A stretch of DNA of 14,703 nucleotides, from positions 1-14,703 of the forward strand of contig JAOTSL010000045.1 of NCBI GenBank assembly GCA_029864945.1. Direction: 5' to 3'. The translations under genes and the position numbers were made by a program. This stretch comes from Gammaproteobacteria bacterium (GTDB lineage: Bacteria; Pseudomonadota; Gammaproteobacteria; S012-40). This document shows positions 7,376-14,073 of the stretch, piece by piece. Below the pieces are notes generated by a model that was not told the origin of the DNA, ran no database searches, and worked only from the letters and a program-made list of their open reading frames with translations. Numbering within the stretch: position 1 is the first letter of the stretch; every line of letters starts with the position of its first letter.

Positions 7376-8626
7376 TTATCTTTCTCCCCGACTGCGTAAA
7401 TTATCACGTAATCGTCTTTCGTTTGATTGCGGCGCTAATGTTGGCTGAGACAGGTTTGGAGCCATAACTTGCGGAATTTGGCTCAAATTAATATTCTGAC
7501 TCTGCCCCATTAGCTTATCCAGAGGTAAATACAGGAGATTACTTCCACCCTCAACGTCAACCATCACTTTTGATGTATTACTCATTACGGATTGCATCAT
7601 GTCAACATACAAACGTTCTCGCGTCACTTCAGGCGACTTTTCATACTCATTCAAGATTGAAAGAAAACGTTTAGATTCACCTTCTGCCTGTGCGATTACA
7701 CGTGCCTTATAACCTGCAGCTTCTTCAAGTTGCCGTGCACCACCACCACGCGCTTTAGGAATAATATCGTTAGAATAGGCATCGGCTTCATTGATAAAAC
7801 GCTGCTTATCTTCTCGTGCACGAATAGCATCTTCAAACGCACTTTTTACTTCCTGTGGCGGCTGCGCGCTCTGCAAGTTAACACTAGTTACTTCTAAACC
7901 GGTAACATAGCGATCAAGAATTTCCTGAATCAACTCTTTAGTTCGGTTAGCTATATCACTTTGACCTTGCGTTAACACAAAATCCATTTTGCTTTTACCG
8001 ATTGCCTCACGAATAGCACTCTCTGTGGCCTGACGCAAAGTTGCATCTGGGTCACGCACATTAAATAAATAATTTTGCGCTTCTTTTACCCTATACTGAA
8101 CAGCAAATTTGATATCAACAATATTCTCATCCTGCGTCAACATCAGTGACTCTTGCGGCACGCTACTACCCTGAGCTCGACCTGCCGATGAACGATAACC
8201 AACCTCTACATTTCGAATTTGGTCAACGTCAACAATTTCAACTGTTTCTACCGGATAAGGGATTCGCCAATGAGGGCCTGGTAAACTAGTGCTAGAATAA
8301 GATCCAAATTGCAAAACAACGCCTCGTTCCGCCGGATCAATAATGTAAATCCCTGAAGCCGCCCAAAAAACAAATAAAACACCAGCCAACAATCCGATTA
8401 GAGTATTGCTAGGGCCTTCACCAGAGGCACCGGAGCCTCCGCCACCGCCACCGCCTTTTCCACCAAATAACTTTGTTACCTTACCTTGCATCTGCTTGAC
8501 GATTTCATCCAGGTCAGGCGGCCCCTGATCTGAGCTACCCTTGTTTTTGTCGCCACCATTGCTACCCCAAGGGTCTTTTTTAGCTTTATCGTCATCACCT
8601 GATCCACCGGGTTCATTCCAGGCCAT
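7376..8626 (-). CDS. hflK: HflK, SPFH/prohibitin-domain modulator of FtsH
   Basis: HflK is the partner of HflC. The 416-aa protein begins MAWNEPGGSG, the characteristic HflK start, with DPWG at about 18-21. A Gly-rich stretch containing seven consecutive Gly follows (about 57-65), then a membrane helix (about 75-96, LIGLLAGVLFVFWAASGIYI), the SPFH domain (ERGVVLQFGSY to about residue 270), and a helical region ending in a Pro/Gln/Arg-rich tail. The start at 8626 is supported by GGAG 5 nt upstream. An in-frame ATG 45 nt further upstream (8671) would add 15 residues unlike the family and has a poor ribosome site. The poly-Gly tract is encoded by a GC-rich run near 8435-8460. Confidence 0.95.
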   Translation of the reverse strand: MAWNEPGGSGDDDKAKKDPWGSNGGDKNKGSSDQGPPDLDEIVKQMQGKVTKLFGGKGGGGGGGSGASGEGPSNTLIGLLAGVLFVFWAASGIYIIDPAERGVVLQFGSYSSTSLPGPHWRIPYPVETVEIVDVDQIRNVEVGYRSSAGRAQGSSVPQESLMLTQDENIVDIKFAVQYRVKEAQNYLFNVRDPDATLRQATESAIREAIGKSKMDFVLTQGQSDIANRTKELIQEILDRYVTGLEVTSVNLQSAQPPQEVKSAFEDAIRAREDKQRFINEADAYSNDIIPKARGGGARQLEEAAGYKARVIAQAEGESKRFLSILNEYEKSPEVTRERLYVDMMQSVMSNTSKVMVDVEGGSNLLYLPLDKLMGQSQNINLSQIPQVMAPNLSQPTLAPQSNERRLRDNLRSRGER

Positions 8627-8671
8627 ATTAACTCCATTATTTTTTACGTCGGGTTGATCAATCATTTTCAT

Positions 8672-8677
8672 ATTATA
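8672..8677 (-). promoter_or_regulatory. Possible -10 box for hflK-hflC
   Basis: The minus strand reads a perfect TATAAT about 46 nt upstream of the hflK start, but no good -35 box lies 16-18 nt before it. The hflX-hflK gap (8627-8812) holds nothing else recognisable: no clear terminator is seen, only a run of T followed by a run of A near 8750-8768. Confidence 0.3.
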
Positions 8678-8812
8678 ATCACTTACCTAAAATCGTTTTT
8701 TCTCTTTTAATGGGACCTGCATTCGGCCTGCCAGAACCAGAAAGATTGGTTTTTTTCAAAAAAAATACTACTTTTCTAACGCGCTGCACGCCCAATTGCT
8801 TACGCATCTAAC

Positions 8813-10123
8813 TCAGGCGGTGTTTTTTAAAACAAATTCTCTTTCATAATCACTTATTGAAAATATTCGACTCTGCTCACTAACTAATTTATTCAAAGTG
8901 TGTTTTTGCATACTGACCTCAACAAAAGAACCACCATCACCGGGATCACTTTCACCAACCACAACACCCATTTCGAAAAATTTAGCACGTATACCAGCTT
9001 CACTTGCATTTAATCGCACCCAGCAATGAATAAAATTCTTACCGAAGCTCGCTTTTAATGCGTCAAGTATAAGCTCCTGCCCTTCGCCGGTTGCTGCAGA
9101 CATCCAAACACGCTTTGCAACACCATCTTCATCAAAATCAACATGTGGCACCACACCATCCATCAAGTCAATTTTATTAAAAATCTCAAGCTGAGGAATA
9201 TCATCAGCTTCAATTTCAGTCAGCACTTCATTTACATGACCAATACAATCCGCTCTATCATCCCGAGCCGCATCTATAATATGTAACAGCAAATGGCTTT
9301 GCTTGGTTTCTTCTAACGTAGAGCGAAATGCCGCAACCAAATCATGTGGTAACTGACGTATAAAGCCAACCGTATCCGCCAATATTACCGGGCCAGCATC
9401 TGCAATATCGACTCGACGCAAAGTTGGGTCAAGCGTTGCGAACAACTGATCTTCAGCATACACAGCAGCGCCTGTCATGGTATTAAACAGCGTTGACTTG
9501 CCTGCATTAGTGTAACCAACCAGAGAAACAGTAGGCATTTCCGCCCGCTTTCGTGCACGCCGCCCCTGATCTCGTTGTTTTTTTACCTTATCTAGACGAC
9601 GATTAATTTGCTTAATACGATTTGCAAGCAAACGTCGATCAGTCTCAAGCTGCGTTTCTCCGGGGCCACGTAATCCAATACCACCTTTTTGACGCTCAAG
9701 ATGCGTCCAGCCACGTATTAATCGGGTCGAAAGATGTCGCAACTGAGCAAGCTCCACTTGAAGCTTACCTTCGAACGATCGCGCGCGTTGCGCGAATATG
9801 TCAAGTATCAAGCCTGTCCTATCCAGAACACGGCACAGAAAAATTTGTTCGAGATTTCGCTCTTGCGCTGGTGATAATGCGTGGTCGAATATAACCACAT
9901 CGACTTCATCAGACTCAACGGCCTGACGAATCTCCTCAGCCTTACCTTTCCCTACAAAATACTTTGGGTCAGGACGTTGTCGCGACCCTGAAATTAAGCC
10001 AAGTATTGTAGCGCCTGCAGACTCGACCAACTCAATAAATTCATCGGCATCATTATCTTCAGCTGCTTTAATGTTCATTTGCACAAGCAGGGCTTTATCC
10101 CCACCTTTATGTCGCTCAAACAA
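8813..10123 (-). CDS. hflX: HflX, ribosome-associated GTPase
   Basis: HflX is an Obg-related GTPase that binds the 50S subunit and splits stalled or stress-inactivated ribosomes. The 436-aa protein has the N-terminal HflX domain (about 1-195), with the signatures SGSRQRPDPKYFVGKGK, FDHALSPAQERNLE and RQKGGIGLRGPGETQLETDRR. The G domain follows: G1 GYTNAGKS (203-210), FATLDPT, G3 DTVGF (250-254), G4 NKID (316-319) and G5 SAATGEG, then a C-terminal extension. The start is TTG 10123, giving MFERHKGGDKALLV, which matches the family N-terminus. A TGA stands in frame six codons upstream, so no longer form is possible. The ribosome site (AGG) is weak. It ends in TGA. Two 22-bp tandem repeats lie just upstream. 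Confidence 0.96.
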   Translation of the reverse strand: MFERHKGGDKALLVQMNIKAAEDNDADEFIELVESAGATILGLISGSRQRPDPKYFVGKGKAEEIRQAVESDEVDVVIFDHALSPAQERNLEQIFLCRVLDRTGLILDIFAQRARSFEGKLQVELAQLRHLSTRLIRGWTHLERQKGGIGLRGPGETQLETDRRLLANRIKQINRRLDKVKKQRDQGRRARKRAEMPTVSLVGYTNAGKSTLFNTMTGAAVYAEDQLFATLDPTLRRVDIADAGPVILADTVGFIRQLPHDLVAAFRSTLEETKQSHLLLHIIDAARDDRADCIGHVNEVLTEIEADDIPQLEIFNKIDLMDGVVPHVDFDEDGVAKRVWMSAATGEGQELILDALKASFGKNFIHCWVRLNASEAGIRAKFFEMGVVVGESDPGDGGSFVEVSMQKHTLNKLVSEQSRIFSISDYEREFVLKNTA

Positions 10124-10137
10124 AATTAACGAACCTA

Positions 10138-10190
10138 TTCACAATATCACCACGACATCTTCACAATATCACCACGACATCTTCACAATA
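10138..10190. repeat. Tandem 22-bp repeat, 2.4 copies
   Basis: The unit TTCACAATATCACCACGACATC occurs at 10138-10159 and exactly again at 10160-10181, followed by nine bases of a third copy (to 10190). It lies in the hfq-hflX gap, 14 nt before the hflX TTG start, so it would be in the hflX leader. The perfect identity suggests a recent duplication. Confidence 0.9.
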
Positions 10191-10266
10191 ATTTACGAGT
10201 CTATTCATGGCAAAATAAGCACAATGGAATTTGAGCCCTTAAACATGTAATCTTTTTGCCGGTGAT

Positions 10267-10512
10267 TTAGTCGTTGCCGACATCATCGGTATCGTCAGTC
10301 GAAAGCTTGATGTTTCGAGCTGGCACGACAGTTGAAATCGCATGTTTATACACCATCTGGTTGACGGTGTTTTTTAGCAATACAACAAATTGGTCAAAAG
10401 AATCTACCTGCCCTTGTAGTTTTATGCCGTTTACCAAATAAATAGACACTGGCACCTTTTCTTTACGTAACATGTTTAGAAAAGGGTCTTGTAGACTTTG
10501 CCCTTTTGACAT
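10267..10512 (-). CDS. hfq: Hfq, RNA chaperone
   Basis: Hfq is a hexameric Sm-like protein that pairs small RNAs with mRNAs. The 81-aa protein starts MSKGQSLQDPFLNMLRKE, with proximal-face residues including Q8, D9, F11 and L12. The Sm1 motif runs through VPVSIYLVNGIKLQGQVDSF, and the Sm2 motif YKHAISTVVPAR is complete. The C-terminal tail is short and acidic (about 14 residues, KLSTDDTDDVGND) compared with 102 aa for E. coli Hfq, similar to the short Pseudomonas form. A strong AAGGAGAT ribosome site lies 10 nt before the ATG. A 143-nt gap without a clear terminator separates it from hflX. Confidence 0.99.
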   Translation of the reverse strand: MSKGQSLQDPFLNMLRKEKVPVSIYLVNGIKLQGQVDSFDQFVVLLKNTVNQMVYKHAISTVVPARNIKLSTDDTDDVGND

Positions 10513-10596
10513 AATTTTTTATCTCCTTAGTGCTTATGTTTTAGCCAAACAAACAACTGACGAATCTTATGGGTATATTAAGTGACTTACTGCCGA

Positions 10597-10624
10597 ATAA
10601 TACACGTTCTACATCAAAGTGCAA
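10597..10624 (-). promoter_or_regulatory. Weak candidate promoter for hfq
   Basis: On the minus strand TTGCAC (10619-10624) is followed after 16 nt by TATTAT (10597-10602), a 5/6 match to the -10 box. The -35 match is poor. The 208-nt miaA-hfq gap is long enough for a separate hfq promoter. Confidence 0.28.
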
Positions 10625-10720
10625 AAGCCTTGTGTAATTTATTTCGCCAAAACAAAACGTTCTACAAAAAACACAACTCTCAGCAAATAAAAAACGCGCA
10701 ATACCACCTTTAAGAAAAGG

Positions 10721-11662
10721 TTAATCAATTCTTGGGATTTGCGAGACGAGTTTCAAGGCGTTTTTATTAAATTCTTTTTCGTCAGAATTTAACCAATTCA
10801 ATTCTTGCTCAGACCGCAACCAGGTAAGCTGTCGCTTGGCAAGCTGCCGCGTTGCCACAACTCCTTTAAATTTCATCTCATCGTAACCACACTCACCATC
10901 CAGATACTGCCAGACCTGCCTGTAACCAACTGACCGCATGGATGGCTTATCAAGATCGAGATCACCTCTCGCACGCAAGGATTCAACTTCACCTACAAAC
11001 CCCTCATCCAGCATTTCTGAAAAACGCGCAGCTATTCGATCATGAAGAATAGCGCGATCCGATGCTGTGATTGCGAGCTTTAGAACAGTATAGGGCAATT
11101 TTTGCTGCTTACCTTTTTCCCACCACTCACTGATGGGCATTCCCGATATTTGATACACTTCAAGCGCACGCTGAATACGCTGTGGATCATTCGGGTGAAT
11201 TTTTTTAGCTGCAACAGGATCTATGAATTCAAGCTTTTTATGTAACGCTACCGAGCCTAGCGCCTCCATTTCTTTTTCTAGCGCTCTTCGCACATCCGCA
11301 TCGGCCGCAGGCAAATCAGACAGCCCATTTACCAGCGCACGAAAATACAACATAGTCCCACCAACAAGCAGGGGGATTTTATTACGACTGACAATATCGG
11401 CCATTATGCGCAATGCGTCGTTACGAAACTCTGCTGCGGAGTACACCTCTGAAGGCTCTCTTATATTAACGAGATGATGCGGGTATTTTTCCAACAAAGT
11501 ATGTGACGGCTTGGATGTCCCGACATCCATCCCACGATAAACCAAGGCGGAGTCAACACTGATTATTTCGAACGGAAACTGATCGACCAGCGATAAAGCG
11601 AGCGCGGTTTTTCCTGAAGCCGTTGGCCCCATGAGCAATAGTGCGGAGGGTAATTCTTTCAT
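10721..11662 (-). CDS. miaA: tRNA dimethylallyltransferase MiaA
   Basis: MiaA transfers an isopentenyl group to A37 of tRNAs that read codons starting with U; the tRNA-Ser(TGA) in this window has the A-rich loop expected of such a substrate. With the start at ATG 11662 the protein has 313 aa (E. coli 316), beginning MKELPSALLLMGPTASGKTA. The P-loop GPTASGKT is at 12-19. DSALVYRGMDVGTSKPS, VGGTMLYFRALVNGLSDLP, PNDPQRIQRALEVY and SVGYRQVWQYLDG follow, with QLAKRQLTWLR near the C-terminus. An in-frame TTG at 11686 would add eight residues. Neither start has a clear ribosome site, so the start is uncertain. mutL, usually directly upstream, is absent. Confidence 0.96.
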   Translation of the reverse strand: MKELPSALLLMGPTASGKTALALSLVDQFPFEIISVDSALVYRGMDVGTSKPSHTLLEKYPHHLVNIREPSEVYSAAEFRNDALRIMADIVSRNKIPLLVGGTMLYFRALVNGLSDLPAADADVRRALEKEMEALGSVALHKKLEFIDPVAAKKIHPNDPQRIQRALEVYQISGMPISEWWEKGKQQKLPYTVLKLAITASDRAILHDRIAARFSEMLDEGFVGEVESLRARGDLDLDKPSMRSVGYRQVWQYLDGECGYDEMKFKGVVATRQLAKRQLTWLRSEQELNWLNSDEKEFNKNALKLVSQIPRID

Positions 11663-11723
11663 GAGCGCGAATATAACATTCGCCAATGCGATTGTCAGAA
11701 AAGATCAACGAATCGGAGACACT

Positions 11724-11760
11724 ATAAAGCACCACTCCAAACAATCGAGTGATGCTTTAT
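11724..11760. terminator. Hairpin, terminator-like, between the response regulator and miaA
   Basis: A 14-bp stem (ATAAAGCACCACTC with GAGTGATGCTTTAT, one G-T pair on one strand) closes a 9-nt loop. On the plus strand it is followed by a T-rich run (ATTTCTTTTT), but no plus-strand gene precedes it. On the minus strand it lies about 90 nt after the response regulator stop and about 60 nt before the miaA start, with only a weak T run. It may end the regulator transcript or act in the miaA leader. Confidence 0.55.
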
Positions 11761-11779
11761 TTCTTTTTGCAAGAGACGC

Positions 11780-11850
11780 GTTACAACTAAGCACTTTTAG
11801 ATTTTGCTTCAAGCACTACTGAGACAAAAGCTTAATACGCCGAGCAACTA
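11780..11850 (+). repeat. Quasi-palindromic repeat element, copy C (shortened, 71 nt)
   Basis: The left part (11780-11812) matches the left end of copy B at about 27 of 33 positions by hand. The right part (11816-11850) matches the right end of copy B at about 24 of 35. The central 70 nt of the full elements, including the conserved loop, is missing and replaced by three bases. The last three bases are the stop codon of the response regulator (TAG on the minus strand). It looks like an internal deletion derivative of the family represented by 3396-3535 and 14302-14442. Confidence 0.65.
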
Positions 11851-12477
11851 AGCCTCCATTAAACCCTGCCGAATAGCTAGGCGCGTCAGTGTCACATCAC
11901 TATCCACACCTAACTTCGAAAACAATCGATACCGGTAAGTGTTAATAGTTTTGGGACTCAAACATAGCTGATCAGAGATTGACATGACTTTTCGGCCCGC
12001 CGTTATCATCATCATAACTTGCATTTCACGCGCGGATAATGATGAAAATGGGTTTTCTCCACTCACCCTACCCAACGCCATTTGCTGCGCGCACTCAACC
12101 CCCAGATAACGATTACCCGCTGCCACTTCCCGAATAGCAGTTAGCACCTCTTCAACAGAAGCCTGCCGAGTAATAAACCCCTTTGCGCCAGCCTGTAAAA
12201 ACTGGCTAGGTAAAGGCTCTGAAGCCTGAGTACAGAGAACAAGAAATTTAAGATCACGATTCACCTTGAGCATTTGCTTAATTAACTCAAAATGGTCGAC
12301 ACTTGGCGGACATACTTCTAACAACACGACATCAACCCTGTTTTCACTAACGTACCGCGGCACCTCATCTAACTTAGCGGCAACATCAACCACGTGAAAA
12401 CCCGGGTCTTTGTCGATGATTTGCTCCAAACTGGCGCAAATTAAACGATAACTGCTGATAATTAATACATTTATCAC
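11848..12477 (-). CDS. GacA/UvrY-like response regulator with degenerate receiver
   Basis: The 209-aa protein resembles GacA/UvrY (214 aa). It has a receiver domain (1-120) and a LuxR-type helix-turn-helix (about 145-209) with LSAREMQVMMMITAGRKVMSISDQLCLSPKTINTYRYRLFSKL-like order (key: LS-RE, LSPKT-NTYR-R). The C-terminal half is very close to GacA, the receiver is not. The acidic pair at positions 8-9 of GacA is Ser-Ser (LIISSYR), the phospho-acceptor Asp54 is Glu (VLLEVCPP), and the conserved Lys104 is Arg (FITRQAS). Phosphorylation by a GacS/BarA-type kinase is therefore unlikely; Glu might mimic the active state. The start is GTG 12477, preceded by AAGGGAGG 5 nt upstream. The longer frame to 12573 adds 32 Lys-rich residues not found in the family. 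It is not next to uvrC, the usual gacA partner. Confidence 0.85.
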   Translation of the reverse strand: MINVLIISSYRLICASLEQIIDKDPGFHVVDVAAKLDEVPRYVSENRVDVVLLEVCPPSVDHFELIKQMLKVNRDLKFLVLCTQASEPLPSQFLQAGAKGFITRQASVEEVLTAIREVAAGNRYLGVECAQQMALGRVSGENPFSSLSAREMQVMMMITAGRKVMSISDQLCLSPKTINTYRYRLFSKLGVDSDVTLTRLAIRQGLMEA

Positions 12478-12800
12478 AGCTGCCTCCCTTGACGATTGTT
12501 TTATTCTTATTGTTTTTAATTTTTTGCCTGAATTTTTCAGGTCCGTTTTTTTTATTGCAACTAACCCGCACACCCAACCCTTAAGCCCATATGACTTATA
12601 CGGAAATAATAATTGCGCCGAGCCGTTACTTTTATTGACTGATTGATATTAATGCTGTACGAGAAAATAGCAACCTCTAATAGCCGATTTCCTTAGTAAA
12701 GTATATCAATGATATTTATCAGGACGATAAGGTGAGCTTGGTACGTGGTTTTATGCTGATGCACGACAAATTGGAGAATTAAACAGGGGGACGGGGAAAT
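12478..12800. other. Gene-free leader region upstream of the response regulator
   Basis: No gene is seen in these 323 bases. The part next to the regulator is very A-rich on the minus strand. It contains a small perfect hairpin at 12526-12540 (CCTGAA, TTT, TTCAGG), followed on the plus strand by a run of eight T after four bases. A short AT palindrome (ATATCAATGATAT) lies at about 12703-12715. No convincing promoter was found, although one for the regulator must lie here or further upstream. Confidence 0.5.
12483..12490 (-). promoter_or_regulatory. Ribosome binding site that fixes the response regulator GTG start
   Basis: On the minus strand AAGGGAGG lies five bases before GTG 12475-12477. 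This makes the 209-aa form the likely product and matches the GacA family length. Confidence 0.7.
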
Positions 12801-12839
12801 AAAAAAGGCTACTTACTAATGATAGTAGGTAGCCTTTTT
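12801..12839 (-). terminator. Intrinsic terminator of tRNA-Ser
   Basis: A 16-bp stem (AAAAAGGCTACTTACT with AGTAGGTAGCCTTTTT, one G-T pair) closes a 6-nt loop. On the minus strand, starting 7 nt after the tRNA CCA end, it runs into a T tract. The A/T tracts on both sides also allow action on the other strand. Confidence 0.9.
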
Positions 12840-12845
12840 AAAATA

Positions 12846-12935
12846 TGGCGGAGAAGCAGGGATTCGAACCCTGGGAGGGGATAAACCCTCGCTGGTTTTC
12901 AAGACCAGTGCTTTCGGCCACTCAGCCACCTCTCC
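12846..12935 (-). tRNA. tRNA-Ser, anticodon TGA (reads UCA/UCG)
   Basis: A 90-nt class II tRNA with encoded CCA. The acceptor GGAGAGG pairs with CTTCTCC (one G-T), followed by discriminator G and CCA. The D-arm region is GTGGCTGAGTGGCCGAAAGC. The anticodon stem CTGGT/ACCAG encloses loop CTTGAAA, giving anticodon TGA (plus-strand positions 12899-12901). A long variable arm (GAGGG/CCCTC type) and T-arm CAGGGTTCGAATCCCTG are present. Residues 36-38 are all A, the MiaA target pattern. Confidence 0.98.
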
Positions 12936-12945
12936 AGTCTTCAGT

Positions 12946-12967
12946 CGCCCCAGTCAGTGCTGGGGCG
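12946..12967 (-). other. GC-rich hairpin in the tRNA-Ser 5' leader
   Basis: CGCCCCAG and CTGGGGCG form a perfect 8-bp stem with a 6-nt loop, ending 10 nt before the tRNA 5' end. A weak promoter (TTGTCG, 16 nt, TATGCC; -10 at 12976-12981) would start transcription just at the outer edge of the hairpin, putting it at the extreme 5' end of the precursor. Confidence 0.6.
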
Positions 12968-13223
12968 TCGAAGGCGGCATAAGATAACGAAAACTCACGA
13001 CAAAATCCAGTCAGTAATGAAAATAAATGGTTTTTTTTACAAAATAAAAACAATTGTGTGAATTTCAAACAGCATTCCGCGTCATTTTCCATATATTTTA
13101 ACGACACCAACCCCGAGCTTTATCTTTCCTAACAATCAACCGATACATTACACGCAAACATGCCTCGCATACTTGTAATCAGATAAGCGAAAACATTAGA
13201 AACAATTTATTTTTTATAAATAG
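12968..13223. other. Gene-free AT-rich region between tRNA-Ser and the YccA gene
   Basis: This stretch lies between divergent genes. It should hold the tRNA-Ser promoter at its left side. Apart from the candidate boxes described elsewhere I see no gene, repeat or further structure in it. Confidence 0.5.
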
Positions 13224-13251
13224 TTGCTAATCTTTACTTAAATGATATGCT
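13224..13251 (+). promoter_or_regulatory. Predicted promoter of the YccA-like gene
   Basis: TTGCTA (13224-13229) is followed after 16 nt by TATGCT (13246-13251), preceded by TGA, which fits an extended -10 box. Transcription would start near 13258, about 58 nt before the ATG. Confidence 0.5.
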
Positions 13252-13259
13252 TTGAACTA

Positions 13260-13287
13260 TACAGGACATGATATGTCATACACTGTA
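13260..13287 (+). promoter_or_regulatory. Palindrome in the YccA leader, possible operator or hairpin
   Basis: GACAT-GAT-ATGTC (13265-13277) is a perfect palindrome with 5-bp arms. Outer TACAG (13260-13264) and CTGTA (13283-13287) add a second, slightly off-centre pair. It lies just downstream of the predicted transcription start, a common place for an operator. Confidence 0.4.
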
Positions 13288-13315
13288 ATGAACAACTTAG
13301 GAGCGTAACCAAACC

Positions 13316-13984
13316 ATGAACCCACAATCAGTATTTACCGGCTCTGCTGTATCTTCAGCAGAAAAAAATAAAGTATTAACAAACACCTACAAGCTATTAT
13401 CAATGACATTGGTTTTCAGCGCATTGATGGCAGGTGTTTCTATGGCGGTTGCATTACCTCCAATGATCAGCCTTATCTCCTCTATTGGCGCAATAGCGTT
13501 GGTCTGGTTTGTTTTACCTCGCACAGCTAATTCCAGCACAGGTATTTTTGTGGTTTTTGGCTTTACCGGCTTATTAGGTCTAGGTCTGGGGCCGATGCTT
13601 AACTCATTTTTGTCAATTCCCGGTGGTAGCCAGGTAATTATGACGGCAATGGGTGGTACAGGTGCAATTTTCCTTGGATTGTCAGCTTACGCTTTAACAA
13701 CGAAAAAAGATTTCAGCTTTTTAGGCGGAATGCTTTTCGCTGGATTCATCGTTGTGATGATTGCTGCACTAGCTAACATCTTCCTTCAAATGCCTGGTTT
13801 GCATTTAGCCATTTCAGGCGCTGTTATCCTGATAATGAGTGGTTTCATTCTTTATGACACAAGCCGTATCGTAAACGGTGGCGAAACCAACTACATTATG
13901 GCTACCGCTAGCTTATATCTGAGCATTTATAATATTTTTGTTAGCCTGCTACAAATCCTCGGCGCTTTCAGCAAAGACGATTAA
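13316..13984 (+). CDS. yccA: YccA / Bax inhibitor-1 family inner-membrane protein
   Basis: The 222-aa protein has a short polar N-terminus (MNPQSVFTGSAVSSAEKNKVLTNTY-like order) followed by seven hydrophobic segments at about 26-47, 50-67, 75-97, 105-126, 133-155, 158-178 and 195-216. The family signature near the C-terminus, GFILYDTSRIVNGGETNYIMA, contains the conserved Asp-Thr-Ser and is followed by SLYLSIYNIFVSLLQILG. E. coli YccA is an FtsH substrate that interacts with HflKC and modulates FtsH. The family (BI-1/TMBIM) is also linked to calcium leak, which cannot be judged here. AGGAG lies 12 nt upstream of ATG 13316, somewhat far. It is followed by a strong terminator at 14018-14047. Confidence 0.93.
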   Translation: MNPQSVFTGSAVSSAEKNKVLTNTYKLLSMTLVFSALMAGVSMAVALPPMISLISSIGAIALVWFVLPRTANSSTGIFVVFGFTGLLGLGLGPMLNSFLSIPGGSQVIMTAMGGTGAIFLGLSAYALTTKKDFSFLGGMLFAGFIVVMIAALANIFLQMPGLHLAISGAVILIMSGFILYDTSRIVNGGETNYIMATASLYLSIYNIFVSLLQILGAFSKDD

Positions 13985-13993
13985 AGAAAAATC

Positions 13994-14011
13994 TCGCAAC
14001 AATCGTTGCGA
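13994..14011 (+). other. Small hairpin before the YccA terminator
   Basis: TCGCAAC and GTTGCGA form a perfect 7-bp stem with a 4-nt loop, starting 10 nt after the yccA stop codon and just ahead of the intrinsic terminator. It may stabilise the mRNA 3' end. Confidence 0.55.
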
Positions 14012-14017
14012 AACAAT

Positions 14018-14047
14018 AAAAAAGCCTCGTATATTCGAGGCTTTTTT
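14018..14047. terminator. Strong intrinsic terminator after the YccA gene
   Basis: A perfect 12-bp stem (AAAAAAGCCTCG with CGAGGCTTTTTT) closes the 6-nt loop TATATT, with A and T tracts on the two sides. Confidence 0.93.
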
Positions 14048-14073
14048 ATTGGAAAATAATTTAGGAGTGTTTT

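Noticed and set aside
8627..8671. Upstream ATG for hflK adding 15 residues
   Set aside because: The ATG at 8626 has GGAG at ideal spacing and gives the family N-terminus MAWN.
10138..10190. CRISPR-like repeat
   Set aside because: The 22-bp units are directly adjacent with no spacers, and no cas gene is present.
11663..11686. Longer miaA starting at TTG 11686
   Set aside because: It adds eight residues and has no better ribosome site; ATG 11662 fits the family length, though the choice remains uncertain.
12478..12573. Longer response regulator starting at GTG 12573
   Set aside because: The extra 32 residues are Lys-rich, come from an A-rich leader and lack a GacA counterpart; the GTG at 12477 has AAGGGAGG upstream.
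12922..13110. 62-aa minus-strand open frame over the tRNA-Ser leader
   Set aside because: It overlaps the tRNA 5' end and its leader hairpin, has no ribosome site of note and no recognisable features.
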